The notes: generated by a model from the letters alone, not told the origin. A stretch of DNA of 64,000 nt from Thuidium tamariscinum (GCA_947034885.2 OX344749.2:27605501-27669500); one strand, 5' to 3'. Counted from the first letter of the stretch, positions 21,152 to 34,127 are shown. Program-made: numbers and translations.

Positions 21152-21466
21152 ATGACACTTACATGCGACTCCTGCGAGAAAGGCTTGTCGATCTGCATTG
21201 GGGTCGCCATTGTCGTCGTGTTCTCGATCCAGTTTGTCTTGTGCATCATCTGTTTCGCAGTCAGCAAGGTCGCGCTATTCCAAGAGGTTGCTCGAGTTTC
21301 ACAGATTCCAGCCGCAACCCCAGCCGCAGCCCAGCCAGAAGGGCGCGACAAGGAGAGTGTTCGGCCCACGTACATTCCCGCGACGCGCCACTTCCTGCTA
21401 TGGTGTCTCCTCGAGACCTTCTTGTCAACTGAAGTTTGCAAACCAAAGAGTAGACTGTCAAATTGA
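21152..21466 (+). CDS. Small single-span membrane protein, family member A
   Basis: This encodes 104 residues from ATG 21152. MTLTCDSCEKG is followed by a strong hydrophobic span at ~12-38 (ICIGVAIVVVFSIQFVLCII), then VSKVALFQEVARV and an alanine/proline-rich tail. The first ~65 residues match member B (63647-63375, minus) almost exactly. After QPEG the two differ, because copy A carries one extra G in the GAAGGGCGCG area (B has GAAGGCGCG). B's ending (IVSPRDLLVN) survives in A only in another frame. Either A has gained a new C-terminus by frameshift or B is the altered one. An AATAAA signal lies near 21710. N-terminal Cys pairs could be lipidated or bind metal; function is unknown. Confidence 0.6.
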   Translation: MTLTCDSCEKGLSICIGVAIVVVFSIQFVLCIICFAVSKVALFQEVARVSQIPAATPAAAQPEGRDKESVRPTYIPATRHFLLWCLLETFLSTEVCKPKSRLSN

Positions 21467-21838
21467 CACCATCTTTGTATCAATGGCAGGATTTCCCATA
21501 AATAACTCATTCATGAGCACATATGCATATTAATTCCAGCAGAACAAATCAGAACTCTACGCACCCGCCCTAGGTAATTCGATATGACAAGTCGATCGAT
21601 CGATCGCAGTTGTCCAAGGCCTATTGGGTCGGAGGCTTGGTATTGATCCTCACCGATCGATTGGTAGTCGACCCATTCGCACCTTCGGTGTGAGTCCTTT
21701 GTTATTAATAAAATAACCTATTGAATATCTGCTGCTGTCAGTCTGTTTACCAACGTGTGCTGAGAATTTCAGTGACTATTCCTGAACGACAGACTGCATC
21801 AATTGCAAGTCGATTTACTGTATGTCTGGAAGATTAGT

Positions 21839-22261
21839 CTAGTTTAATTGCTCGGAATTCAAATTGGGTTTCTTCCTTAATTTCTTCCGATGCTTCGGTG
21901 ACGAACCAGGCTCTGCATAAAGACCTAGTGCGGTCCCGTTATCTAGATGAATTACGATGACCTTCGAAAGCTCAAACCCCATATGAAACAGAGTTGCCAA
22001 ATCTAAGATCAAATCTAAGATTACATTTTCCCCTGAATTCCACTTGTAATCGGTCAATTTATTGTTCGTGAAACACATTTGATGAGCAGGGGGGCAATAA
22101 TTGTGAAACAAGAAGTTGGAAGGCTCGTCAAATACAGATATGAAATTATAGCATGTCGATTTAATTTTTCCGTTCAGGGGTGGCGATGCCCCTAAGGTCA
22201 ATTTACGACACATGTGGTGTTTAGATTTATGAACTCTTGTGGGGGGGTACTGGTCCGACAA
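21839..22261 (-). CDS. Hypothetical protein, 140 residues
   Basis: This encodes 140 residues starting MSDQYPPTRVHK, from the codon at 22261 (TTG if strictly read; no better upstream ATG was confirmed). The middle has a hydrophobic/acidic run (ENVILDLILDLATLFHMGF) and ends with a basic KHRKKLRKKP stretch. I recognise no domain. It lies tail-to-tail with small gene A. It may be an exon of a longer gene or a chance ORF. Confidence 0.25.
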   Translation of the reverse strand: MSDQYPPTRVHKSKHHMCRKLTLGASPPLNGKIKSTCYNFISVFDEPSNFLFHNYCPPAHQMCFTNNKLTDYKWNSGENVILDLILDLATLFHMGFELSKVIVIHLDNGTALGLYAEPGSSPKHRKKLRKKPNLNSEQLN

Positions 22262-23895
22262 AATTCCGTTCCTTGTTTTTTAATGCTATTTCAAACGGAT
22301 TTTTCACCAGAAAATGAAATAAGGCTTGCATCGGTTATTAGACAATCAAGCCCATCAGATCTTGAAGATCTGTGACTCTCTGAAAGAATGCACGGAGGGT
22401 AGCTTTATGATCCAAACCCCTCTTCCACTTCCATTTCTCCAATCGCGACATGCCATGCTACGAAGAATATGACAAGACTAAGTAACGCAAAAACTTTCTT
22501 TATTACTCTTCCGATCCTCAAAAAAGTTGGAGCTTTGGATTCGGTGCAGCAAGGACCTCGGGACGTGCGAAACTGAGAGTACTACGGACGTCATGTGCAG
22601 GGCCCAAATGAAAACAACCTGAAAAATGTGCACATGCTCAGTCACCATCCAGGTGCCTCAAGCCTGGCATGGATTGCAAGCACGTACCACAACGCCAAGC
22701 GTAATCGTGACACCACGCCAGGCAGCTACCGATCAGAGGTCGCAAAAGCTTTTTTCGCCAGAAACGACAGAGATCGACATTTCGATCAATTGGCAGGAGA
22801 GTGTCTTACTTCCGCCGTTGAGATCATTCGATCGAACTGAAGGAATTCTTGCGGAGATCCGATTCATCAATGGAGGGTGACGAGGCCTGAGTGACCTGCA
22901 GCTCCCCTCCGAAAGCTACCGAAGCGGACTTCCCCTGATGGATCGCATTGAGAGTCTGGACTGGAGCCCTCGATGACTTCGTACGTGAGCATGCATCACC
23001 AATTTAGGAGGTCAGAGAATCTCATCACCTTCAACTACAGCAACTTCGCCAAAGGGAAGCCCTCTGTCCTCGGGTGCGGCGCGCGCACCACCTACTTACT
23101 TCTGGGAAGCCGAGGGAATCCCTTGGGTGAAGGCCCCCGGCCTCACGTACCGACGACCCTCGGCCTCACGGGCTTGCCTGCCACCAGAAATGCTACAATC
23201 TGCGACAGGAGGAGCTTGAATGCAAGCTCAAGTTTGGGATGTGTGGCCGCTGTTGATTCAGCATGAGTTTCCTACCGAATGGTTGGACGCAGCGGTGACA
23301 GTCCAGGGCGGATTGGGAAGTTACCCCAGGGAATTCTTCAGCTATGCGAGGACGGGAACACTTCAATGCTGCGAGACCCGATCACGGAGGTGGTGAATAA
23401 GTATAACGTAGTGGGACGCCCCAGCGGGGTGACATCCGAGTGATGTGACATCAGATGCATGACATCTAATGTGTGGGGAGGCTGTTCAAACTTGGATTTG
23501 AGCATCTTTCTTAGAATAATGGGCATCATATAGTTTGTTCAAATGACCAATCAATGATGAGTTTCTGTCTTCTTCAAGGTTAGGGGCAACTTGAAAGTTA
23601 TCATTCAAGAATTTTAATTATCAAACTTTCCAATGCTAAAACTACAAGTTCAAGTTGTGATTCAAAACAAAAGACTTGCATTAATAGGTACATTTTTCAA
23701 AGACAAAGAGGATATTACTAAAGAAGTTTGAATGTACATAGTTTCTTTGGAAATTCAATTCGTCAAGCCTCCTGCTATATCCTAAGCTTTGGGTAGTTGG
23801 TGTGATTATCAATATAGACTAAGTGCAAAGCATTTCTATCAAAATTTTAGTGTTGAAAGACATGCCATCTTACACAAGAGACTTTTTGCTTTATA

Positions 23896-24078
23896 ATTCA
23901 ATGACTTTAATAAAAAAAAATTGATGTTCCTATATTCAAACTAAATCTCTATAATTCAACGACTTTAATAAAAGAACTTAATGTTCCGCTATACTTAGAG
24001 TAAATCTATGACTTTAATAAAAGGACTTGATGTTCCTATTCTGAGAGTAAATCTCTTAAACTATAATTCAATGACATT
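23896..24078. repeat. Degenerate tandem repeat, ~55-65 bp, three units
   Basis: Units share AATGACTTTAATAAAA, a short spacer, TTGATGTTCCTAT, and AGAGTAAATCT. The units are about 80 percent alike. Confidence 0.6.
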
Positions 24079-24239
24079 TGCAAAGGAATTCATTATTCAC
24101 ATTCAATTCAACTTGTGTTGGAAAGCTTATGAGTTATATATTATTTAATATTATAAACCTTGTCACTTTTCATTCTTTGAAATAGCAACAAAGCATACTT
24201 AGGGTGAGTGGCAACTACATGCTACAAACAATAATTCAC

Positions 24240-24515
24240 TTTCAATTGAGTTATTCGTAAAGTACCCTAAATCGGGGTTTAATCCCATGAGTTTTGTGAA
24301 AACGACGGTTGAGTTAAAAAAGTCAAAATAAAAATGGATATGAAAGTTATTTTTCCATCAAAATGGTGCCTAAAAAAGTTTGGTCCCCACTTTTAAAGTG
24401 GTGTGGCATAAGTATCTTGCAAAAAAGTTTGACGCTTCAACTATAATTGCCTTCTCAACTTCAAAAAAAGTCATGCCCAAAGTGGGGGACTTTACAAATA
24501 ACTCAAATGAGGAGA
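24240..24515. repeat. Imperfect inverted repeat, possible small MITE
   Basis: Left arm CAATTGAGTTATTCGTAAAG (24243 on) pairs with right arm CTTTACAAATAACTCAAATG (about 24492-24515). A second inner pairing (AATCCCATGAG / GATGGGATT) is weaker. No clear target duplication. Confidence 0.45.
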
Positions 24516-26081
24516 AAAAAACGATGGGATTTGCTCTAATGACAGCTCCTAAGCTTTGGATCGGAATCGGCTGAGTCCACTATAGCTGGCCGATGTGTCA
24601 TTCCACATCAACCACTTGGACGCCACCTCAACAAAAATAGGGCCACATCAGCGGCCACGTCATCCGGACGGAGCCTTTCATTCGTCGAGTTTGGCGTCCC
24701 GGTTTTCCCTCCAATCACCCCTTACCTGACTCAAATTAGGGTTTGGAAAATTTCGTAGTAGTGGAGCGCTGTGCAGGCGCAAACGGCAAATATTGGACAG
24801 GGTCCTGTGGATAATCGAGGCTTCTCAACGGAGGTGTGAAGTTTCTCGCCATTGTGGACGTAGCACGCGTTAAGCATTTGCACTCGGTCGGTTGTGGAGA
24901 GCGGAGGTTTCTCCAACCTGGATTAGTTCTCTTGAGCATTCGGGGTTTGAAGTTTGTCACTGAGATAACCCAGCCATTCTTATGGTGGCATTGAATTTTT
25001 TCTTTTGAAAAGGATTGACCACAATTTGTCCTCTAATTGCACTGCCGGTTTAAGTCTGTGTCGCGATTTTCCTCTTCGTTTCTGTCTGTAGGTTAATGAA
25101 TTTGAACTCCGAGCTCTAGATAGCTGCACAGAATTAATTTCTTCCGAAAATCTGATTGAGCTGTCCGATTCTTGTTGGCGATTGTGGTGACTTGATTTGT
25201 TGTGCAAAGTAAGTGGGATTGTCGTGGAGAGATTCAAATTGATTAGTAGAAATTGTGTGATTGACGGTTGAGAAAGAATGCTTGTAAGAGGCTGGTTGAA
25301 ATTGAAGCTCGGACATTTGGTGACTACAGTAGTGCTAAGTCGAGATTGTGATCATTTATTTCAAGAATTCGGATTGTGCTTGTTCAATTGAGGACTGTGC
25401 AAGGTGAGAGCATTCCAAGAATTTTGAGTGTTGGATTAAAATTGTGAGATTAGTCTGCGAGAGATGCCCAACAGACTCAGGTGGGTGTTCCTCCTGGCGC
25501 TCCCGGCCTGCTTGTGTCCCGCAGTCCGTTATGCTATGCTACGGAGGGTTGTTTTATGAGACCGAGCCTGATTCGTAGAATTGAGAGTTTGAGTGATCAG
25601 GGTAAGAGATTGAGAATTTGACGTAGTCGGCATCGATGGCTCTCTATCATGATGAAGTACCTCCATAGTTGGATTTTAATTTCCCGTGGTCCAAAAGTCG
25701 TTTCCAGAGTTGGGTTCCCGTACGTGACTTGCGGGTTGTGCTCTCCTTTTTTGCAACGAATATATGTATCGTTTAATATGCTTCAGAAAGGAAAAAGAAA
25801 GTTGATTCAAATGCCACATCATCTGAGGTAAACCAGCCCACTCCAGAGTCCAGAGTCCAGACCAAATGGCAGAAAGCTCATTCCGGATCCAGGAGCATGT
25901 CGCCATGGCTTTGGGTTCTGATTACTAAGGAGTTTAAAAAAATACATAACTTGCTCGTCTTTGATTTTCCCCAGGAATTTTGCATCGTAAGCCCTAGCTG
26001 CTTATTGAGCAGGCAAGTGAATGGGACTAGTGATTGAGTGTTTGGTATAAGTTACAAGGAGGGGAATCGATCGGAAGGGAT

Positions 26082-26095
26082 GAGATTAGGGTTTG
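26082..26095 (+). promoter_or_regulatory. Telo-box (AGGGTTT) in RFWD3 promoter/leader
   Basis: ATTAGGGTTTGGG lies about 60 bases before the start codon at 26147. Telo-boxes are common in plant promoters and leaders of growth and cell-cycle-linked genes. Another AATTAGGGTTTGG is near 24736. Confidence 0.55.
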
Positions 26096-26146
26096 GGAGG
26101 AGAGAGAGGACTGGAGGAATGCGTTGTGAAGGAGACTGAGAAGAGG

Positions 26147-29100
26147 ATGAAGGAGGATGGCGAGATTGCGGGTGATGGCCTGCATTCCTCTAAGCGCCTC
26201 CGCCTCTCCATTCTTCGATCTCAGAACAGGGGGGGTTCTCGTATTCGCTCGGATTCAGCTGGTCCGTCCTCCCTCGGCGCTTCAACGTCTTCAGCTGCTG
26301 TGAATTTGCCTTCAGTTCCCCATTGTATTGTGCAAGTGGGAGTCAACGTCAATGTCAGGGAGTCTAGCAGCATTGAAGCAGGTACACCTCTAATCTTGAG
26401 TTCAGTGACTTTGGCTGACCTGAAATCGGTTCGAGGTTGGTCTCGAAAAAATTTAATTGAAAAATAATTAGCATATTTATTGCATCGGAAATCCAGGTCA
26501 GTTAGGATGCAAGCATGTGGAATTGAGGGGAAATAAGCATTCATGGCTGAGCATTTTCGTCTGGATTGGAATGAATGTGTGACTATTGGATATTCTAGTA
26601 TGATTTTAGATGTTTTATGCGGTTAGAAACAGCGAAGTTGTCCTTGTTTTCATTGCTGATTAAGGCATCCCTTTTCCGCGCGAGAACGAGAATTGGAATA
26701 GACTATTCTAATTATTCGATAGTTCTCAAGGTTGTGCGCTTGCTGGACCTGTATGAGAACTACTCCGAATTGAAATCATCACTAAGCATGTGCTGACGCC
26801 ATTCTAGAGGTTGACTCGACTAATTATGAAGACTCAAAGCAACCTCATATACATGCTACGGAAGAGATTATGGAGATTGACATGATTTGGTTAATGTGCA
26901 GAGCCAACATCACTAAATGATTACTCTTGCAGACACGCCCTACAAAATGCCACCCCTGTCGGGACCGTCGATGATTCTCTCCCCGGCAATGAAGAGAATC
27001 TCTCTGGTGTCAGTGACACCCGCCAGCAGTCCACTGAGGCAGGCAATGGTTTGCTGCATATTGTCGGCGACATCCCTGACGATGTTGCAAATCAACAACG
27101 GGAAGTCCATGGGAGGCAGCTTGAACATGGGTCAATCCATAGCATGGAGAGCATTCCAGCAGAGCCCGCAGTTGAAATATCTGCTGCAATAACTGTTGGC
27201 CCTGTCGTTCCACCTCGTGGACACGATTATCCACTTTCATCGGAAGAGGACGAGACAAATGATGCATGGCAGGGTGTCGATGTCTCAGGCAATTCATTTG
27301 GCATTGAATTTTGGTTCCTGATTCGATTTGCTCATGTATTGATTTAATTCTACACGGTGTACTTGTCAAAGACATCAGCACAATGTATGTTTTTGGAAGC
27401 AGTATGTCTCTGTTTTGTCCTACATTTGGTGGTATTGCTACTTCCAAGAGTAGGAACTAAAGCAGTTTTCTTTTCTTTTGCAGGAGATAGCCATAGGAAC
27501 CACCTAGAACAAGTAGCCGACGTTGTAGCATTTCAAGAGATTGAATCAGAAGTGGTACCTCTTGGTTCTCAGCAGCAAGATGAGACACTTCCTCACAATG
27601 TGACGAGATTTGGTCAATCTGAGACCCTAGCCTTGGGGCGTGAGTACCAACAATTTTTTATCATTTCGAAGTAGACGTTGTCTTTTGTCAGTTGGAGGAA
27701 TGTAGATATTTCATGTCCTTAATCGTCTTGAAGTTCTTGAACCATTAGCAAGCTGATCCCTTCATTTTTAACAGACACTGACGTATTGGAAACGAGTCTC
27801 GAGATTGTGGATGCCCAAGAGACCGAGAGTGCAATCTTACATGCTGACGCACGCAACCCAGCCGTTGAGACGATTGAACTTTCTGAAGATGATGTGGATG
27901 CTGAATCAGCGGATCCAGCACTTACGGCTTCAGCATTTGCTGAACCTAGGCTGACAGCCGAAGATTTTGACGCTTTTGCACCCGATCCTCATCATTTTCC
28001 TCAGTCTGTGCCCAAAGGTGATGATCAATCACTTCTTTTTTGTTGACTTCCAAGTCGTTGTTCCATTTTATGCTTTCAGGTTGTATAATATTATGACAAC
28101 AGATTCTTGATACCGCAGATTCATCTGCAGAAGCAGGAACCTCCAATCCTGAGCGATTTGATACCCAGTTGGATTCAGAGGGCACTACATGTCCAATCTG
28201 CATGGAGCCGTGGACGAACACAGGCAGTCATCGCATCTGGTAAGCAGTGCAGGCATCTCGTCATTTACATCAGAATCTTTGGTTTCTGTTTCTATTTCAC
28301 CACATGTTGGACATTGAATTATGAAGGGTACTGGTTGGAACTCTTCGTTGTATGCGTTGTTGCAGCAGATGACTCTCTGATTTGGCGTAGAATTTAACGC
28401 GATCTTTACGAGACCCCAATCAGAATCTTTGGTATACGGTGCGCAAAGCGTGTCAACTGCATTAGAGAGAAATGCTAAAGGTCCACTTTTGTGATTATGA
28501 TACAGCTCCTTAGCGTGTGGGCACCTGTTTGGGAAGGCTTGCATCAAGCGTTGGCTGAAACAAGCTGGCAGAAAACATGGCAAGGTCAGTTTTTCCTATC
28601 TTTCCTTAGAGTTTCTTCTTGTAATGTAATTGCAGTACCTAGACCTTCAGGATTCAACAACTCTATTTCTTACGCTTTAAGTATCCGTCGGATTTTCCAA
28701 GATAAGATCAATTCTGCTTTTTTGTAGTTTCAATCTATATGATGTTCTTTTGACAGTGTCCACATTGCAACAAGAGGGCGAGAGCTGAAGATCTTCGAAC
28801 TTTGTACGTTTCTCGTATTGCAGTGGTCGATGGGGAGACCCAGCTGTATATGGAGGTGCCCACTGCTTCTTTCTTTTCTTTTTTTTAACTTTGTCTGCTT
28901 CTACACTAATGAGCTACCCTGGTTGATAAGGTGGTGAGTAGGAGATATAGCCACTGTCCAAGTCTATTCGGTAGGCTGTGTTAGCCATCGAGAATTACAT
29001 CAACACTAAAACGGATATTCACGAAGATGTATGGTAATCGTTGATGGATAGTGGGCAGTCAGTACGAAGACTCCCTTGCACTGACTTTAAACGAATAAAT

Positions 29101-32100
29101 ATATACGAAGATATTAGCGAAGATACCAAGCTTTGTTTTTGCTATATTGCTTGATTCGCAAATCACTTCACTTTTCAGGTTTGGTTGAATTTCAGCATTA
29201 GCATCATGGTCATTAATAGTGTATTCAATACAAAGCTCTTTAGTTCGAAGGTCTCCAGTGCAATTAGAAGTTGTTCATAGTGGGATATGTCAATGTCTTA
29301 GAAAAAGAGAAGTACGTTTGTAGGCGCTACTAGCAGTTTAGAAGTGTAGGCGCTGCAATTATGTTGGAACGCAATATCAGCATTTCTGTGGTACGATCTT
29401 CAGATTACATTACACATGATATAGGCCAATGAGTTTCTTTGTACTCAACTTGCTTGTGTTTTGCTTGTTTTGGAGCTTTAGGAAGCTGGTCTATTGCGCA
29501 CTGAAAATGAGCAGCTGAAGAAGCAGGTAACGATTTATTTGGAAATTTATTTCTCGACTTTCATTCAGTTTTTGGCAGCGCGGTTTGAGTATTTGGATTT
29601 TGCTGTGTTTAATTGTGCTCGCATGACATTTGCTATGCATAATACTGGTAGAAGTCTGCTTGTGTATGAGCAAGAGTTACGTTGATCTTGACCCATCGAG
29701 TACAATAATGATTAGCATGATCTGATGGCAAGTAAAAATCTACGAATTGCAAGGGTGTTTATTTGATGAGCATTGCTTTGACTTTCTGGAAGAACCGTGC
29801 ACCTTGTTAGATATGAATTGCTTTCATCTGTGGTTTATGTTCGATTTGCTTGCTGAAGAAACACACTCGTTTGCCACTCTTATAGGTTGTCGACCTACGA
29901 GAAGAAGTTCGTCGCACTCAGGTTTGTGGTTGCGTTCGTCCTGTCTCTCTGTAATCCTTCTGCTGCATTCACGACCGTTGTGAATAAACATACGCTGGAA
30001 GAAGCGTTTTTATTTAACTTGAGAGACAAGTGGTGTGTAAGAGGAGTTCTATTAATTTCATCTCACACAAGATAATGTATGAAGCCTGTAGAAATATATT
30101 TGCTTTGATGCGGTGAAGTTAACTTGAACTTCACCGGTTCTCATTTGTGCAGGCCCTGTTTAGAGCTTTAGCTGGAGATCAGCGTGAGGCTTTTAGTACG
30201 TTCAGACCTTCAATTCCGAGGCCCCAGGATCAACGAGGCCGTTATACTTCTGATAACAGAAGACACAACATAGCTCACCATGCCTCACGTCCAGCCCCTC
30301 ATGGGAGTATATTAGATGACCATTTCAGTCTTCAAAGTGGACGATCGACTAGAGAAAGGCCACGGGTTGAGCACCTCTTATTCGAGAGGAATACTGAAGA
30401 CTTCATGTCACGCTCAAATCCACAAGATCAGCAAAATTGGAGGCGATTTGATGGCAGGAACTCAGGAGAGAGTCGTGGATTTGAAAGGGGATTCGTTTTA
30501 CAGGTGCAGCTGGTCATGCTCGTTCACTGAAGATAGTATCGATTTCTATGTCCCTTGATCGTCTTAACTTCTGTTTTTTCATTTGAATAATGTTCTCATG
30601 AGTATACTATGGCAGGATGAAAAGTCATTGAATGGAGCAAAGGTTTTTGACATGGACGCTCAGAGTCAATTACTGCTTGTTTCTGGGAGACCACCGGATT
30701 GCGAGACTAGCTCTGGCTTAACGAAAGTTTGCACCTCCTCTATTCCTGGTCATTTATTTCATCATATTGACGACTTGCAGTTCACTTTGGTTCAGGGTAG
30801 AAGACAATTTTCCCGCCGCCTGGTGGCAGACTAGAATTTTCAATTCTCTGCCCAACTGGTCAAACTCTTCTCTACTTAATACCATATTTCTAATTTTTAG
30901 GGTTTCACTGACGCCTGATGTTGCTTTGCAGATAAATCTATTGGCTTTATCCGAAGGTGAATGTATAAGTCTTCCTTTTGGGACTGGTGCTATTCGTGAC
31001 ATCCGCATTGCTCCCTCTGGAACAAGAGCTCCAGGGAGACTAGCTTTGATCGCTTCCTTAGGCAAGAAGCTCTCTCTTTTTAGGTATTTTTTTCTGCCAT
31101 GGCCATCTCATTACTTTTTTCATGTAGTTTAAAACAATTCCTTTGGTGCTCGATGAGTCATCCTTAAAAATGTCCAATGTCATGCTAATGAATCAAACAG
31201 TAATTTGAAGTTTCCTTGTTATTGCCTTGAATTCTTTCTATTTCTGGTATCATTCAGGAGGATTCTAATTTGTGTTGTGGCAGTTTGGAGAGCAATAATG
31301 TTGTCACATCATGCACGCTTCCGGTGGGACATCATTCAATTCTACTTCTATTAGACATGTTGTCGTTTATATTGCTTCGTTCTCTCAGTGGAAGTCCGTA
31401 ATGTTTCTCCTTCTTTGTTGGGCGCATCTTGGTGCTATTGCGTCTAGTCAGATTACTTTTATTCAAATAGAGTTGTGTGTGCTTCGATATGCTAAGGGTC
31501 TTAATTTTCTCTTGGATGCAGAACCCATCTTGGGCTTGCTCATGGGACCCATGCGATCCTAATCGAGTTTACACCGGCTTGCAGGTCTATGCTTGTTCTA
31601 CTCTCTTTTGTAGGATCATGATTTCCTATCAGAAATATGGTGATAGATTGTTGCTTTGTTTGAATGCCGTTTATTGTGACCATTAATCCTTGTCTGATGT
31701 CTTATTGCGTTGACAGAATGGAACATTGCTTACATTTGATATGCGTCAAACCTCTTCACCACTAGACACCCTCAAGGGTCCGAACTCCACGCCTATACAT
31801 ACTTTACAATATGTTCCTGAGATTGGAAGGATTATCACTCATGACGATGGTATTAGCGGGAGCAGGGGCGGGGGATTGCTGAGCGCATCTTCCAATACAC
31901 TTCTGTTCTGGCCTGCCATTGATCAACCGCAAGAAAAGAGGTTAGTGACTTGAGTTTTTTTCCTAGACGACGAACTTAAAAAATCACATCTTTACAAGTG
32001 TGCTTAAATTACTTGCTATCATTTCTCTTGTCACAATTCACGAATGAGGCCAGTCAGAGCAGAACAGAAGAAATCTGTGGCTAATTACGACGCGTTTTGC

Positions 32101-32733
32101 AGACCGATCTGTATATCTCAACCAGGAGGTTCATCCGTCTGCGTATCAGTCTCCTACAATGCTGCGGTCGATGTAATGGTCGCATCTTTCAGACCCAAGC
32201 CAACCCCGGTGCCCTTGAATGACGGTGCCTCTGCATCCACTCCCTCGACATTTTCACAAGCCGACTGGCCAAGTCAATCCACTTCAAGCCTACTTCCTGA
32301 GTCCGCCCCTACAGCATCTGTTAGTGTTCACGTCCCGACGCACTTTTCCTACGTCCGAGAGTCGAGACCTCCAGTAGACAACAGTACAACGTCAGGAACA
32401 AACAATACTTCATGGGAGCAACGTGGGCCAATGGTGGGGCACAAGAGCCAGGCCGTGCTATCCAGGACTGCAATCGTTAATGAATGGACAGATGGGCGAC
32501 CACCACAACTGGAGGCAGGTGATTCTCGTCAGGGCTGTCTGTTTGCATCCGGAGACGAGGGTAGCAAATCCGTTTGGCTATGGGATTTGGCCTCACCGAC
32601 AGCCAAGCAAATGCTCTCATCGCATCCGTCGCCTGTGCTGGACGTTCGAACAGCGCACGTTGCAGGCGTGGACCTCTTGGGGTGCATCAGTGAGCGAACG
32701 TTGCAGCTCTACAGGAGATCATTGTATAGGTAG
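26147..32733 (+). CDS. RFWD3: RFWD3-type E3 ubiquitin ligase (RING, coiled coil, WD40), multi-exon
   Basis: Start is ATG 26147 (MKEDGEIAG). Exons: 26147-26381, ~26808-26889, 26933-27273, 27484-27639, 27775-28017, 28119-28239, 28506-28584, 28757-28855, 29482-29526, 29886-29921, 30153-30503, 30616-30726, possibly 30781-30795, 30932-31083, 31284-31323, 31522-31584, 31717-31940, 32103-32733. Most junctions are GT-AG and phase-consistent; the 26889/26933 join would create TGA, so that intron is unresolved. The acidic N-terminus holds a SIM-like patch (ETIELSEDDVD). The RING runs CPICMEPW...HRIC...CGH...CIKRW...CPHC, followed by NKRARAEDLRTLYV, the RFWD3 signature. Then come a short coiled coil (TENEQLKKQ, DLREEVRR), an arginine-rich linker and WD40 strands (AKVFDMDAQSQ, WACSWDPCD, VWLWDLAS). 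Total is ~1000 residues. In animals RFWD3 ubiquitinates RPA/RAD51 at stalled forks in the nucleus; the same role is inferred. Confidence 0.88.
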
Positions 32734-34127
32734 TTTCGTTTTTACAATTGATTGTAGTTTTATGGACAGGAACGACCTCAACTCATTGCAGGTTCTCCTA
32801 GAGAGATTAGTGCAGGCCCACTGGAGTACATAGAAGTCGTATCTCTTTTACCGTCTGTGATACGAGATCTTTGAAGAGAGCAAGAGTTTAAGCCCTTTGA
32901 TTATTTCACGTAACGGAGTTTCTGATGTTAATTACGAGTGAGTTAGCAGAGATCTATTGGTATGAAGGCGGAATCCAATTCCTACTCATGGCCATGCTCT
33001 CCTACTTTTCTTTTCTATTTTGGTATTACATCATTGACAGCCACTATGCAAAAGGAATTTGAAAGAGCAAGCATGGCTAGCAGGACAGGAGTAGGACTTA
33101 GATTCTTATATAGGTGCCTTTGGATTCTTGTGAAGGAGCTGTTCTGATCCTAAATTAAAGCCTTCAGTGTTCGCTACAGATTATTTAGAAGTGCTAGGAG
33201 GGTGTCTTTGGACGTCATGCAAAAGAAAAATTTATTTGAGAACGTGAAGAATTCATGGAAAATCGTTACATAATTGATTGAAGAAGAGCAATATTGTACT
33301 CTCGAGCTCAACTGCACTGATTGGTTTTTATTGCAACTAAAAATCATTTCATTTTTATTTTTGTATTTGCTATTGGGAAAAGAAGGGGGTATCTTCTTTG
33401 TTTCAACATTAGGAAAATTTTGAAGATGAATTTTTTTCTGGAATTCTTAAACAAATTTGATGTCATGTGATTAATTTTATAGGATCCCATTACAAATCAT
33501 AAAAAACTTGGCACTTCTTGTGACACTCGTGCAAAAATTGGCTACCAAGTCCTTTGGAATAGGGCTCATTGGTAGTATCTTCAACATATTGTTGTCACAA
33601 CATTTTGATTAATTTAAAAATACAAGGTTCACTACTTTAAAAATAAATTTGTGACATACATACATACAAATAGATGTTCATTGCGCATTTGGTTGACAGG
33701 GTCTACTTTGCCTTGAAAATCTAAGAAAGATGGATGATTTGAGCCTACAATTGATAGGTTCAAACACTTGAAATTTCAAAAAAAAAATTCTTATTTAATA
33801 TAGTCTAGTAATCCACCCAAGCCATGTGTGATTTCCAGGAATTCCCAATTTCTTCATTTTCTGGCACTTTGCATGTATACATTAATCAAAATAGAGTACC
33901 TCTTCAAAATTGTTTACTACCAAATCTGGAGGAATCATCAACCAATCAAGAATTTCAACCTACCCTAATTCAAAAATATTGTGAGATTTGTAGGGGGTTT
34001 TTGGGGTTTTTTTTTAAACAAATGAAACGGAATTTCATTGCAAAGGGGTGAAAAGATTGGTAAGTTAGAGTCACCTACAGTCCTAAACTAAATCAGTACA
34101 GTGAGTTTGTAAATTGAACGCAGAGGG
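32734..34127. other. 3' region of RFWD3 and AT-rich intergenic DNA
   Basis: No credible ORF. AT-rich tracts from 33200 on. Nothing RNA-like was recognised. Confidence 0.45.

Larger units (their letters stand above)
20838..21815. repeat. Inverted repeat arm A (~1 kb), partner at 62990-64000
   Basis: This segment matches the reverse complement of ~62990-64000 over its whole length at high identity, including promoter, small membrane gene, 3' region and the downstream GTCAGTCTGTTTACC area. Small indels separate the two. The partner continues to the window edge, so the full arm length is unknown. Confidence 0.85.
22262..24560. other. No supported gene; moderately GC-rich block then AT-rich repeats
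   Basis: From about 22400 to 23450 the sequence is GC-richer, with ORFs of 80-100 codons (22595-22840 and 22973-23266, plus strand) that show no motif. From 23500 the sequence becomes AT-rich again. Confidence 0.35.

Noticed and set aside
21121-21510. 129-codon minus-strand ORF, with a relative at 63346-63678 (+)
   Set aside because: Both are antisense to small genes A and B; their similarity comes from the duplicated DNA. The plus-strand (A) and minus-strand (B) readings begin at a shared ATG and have a membrane span, so those are preferred.
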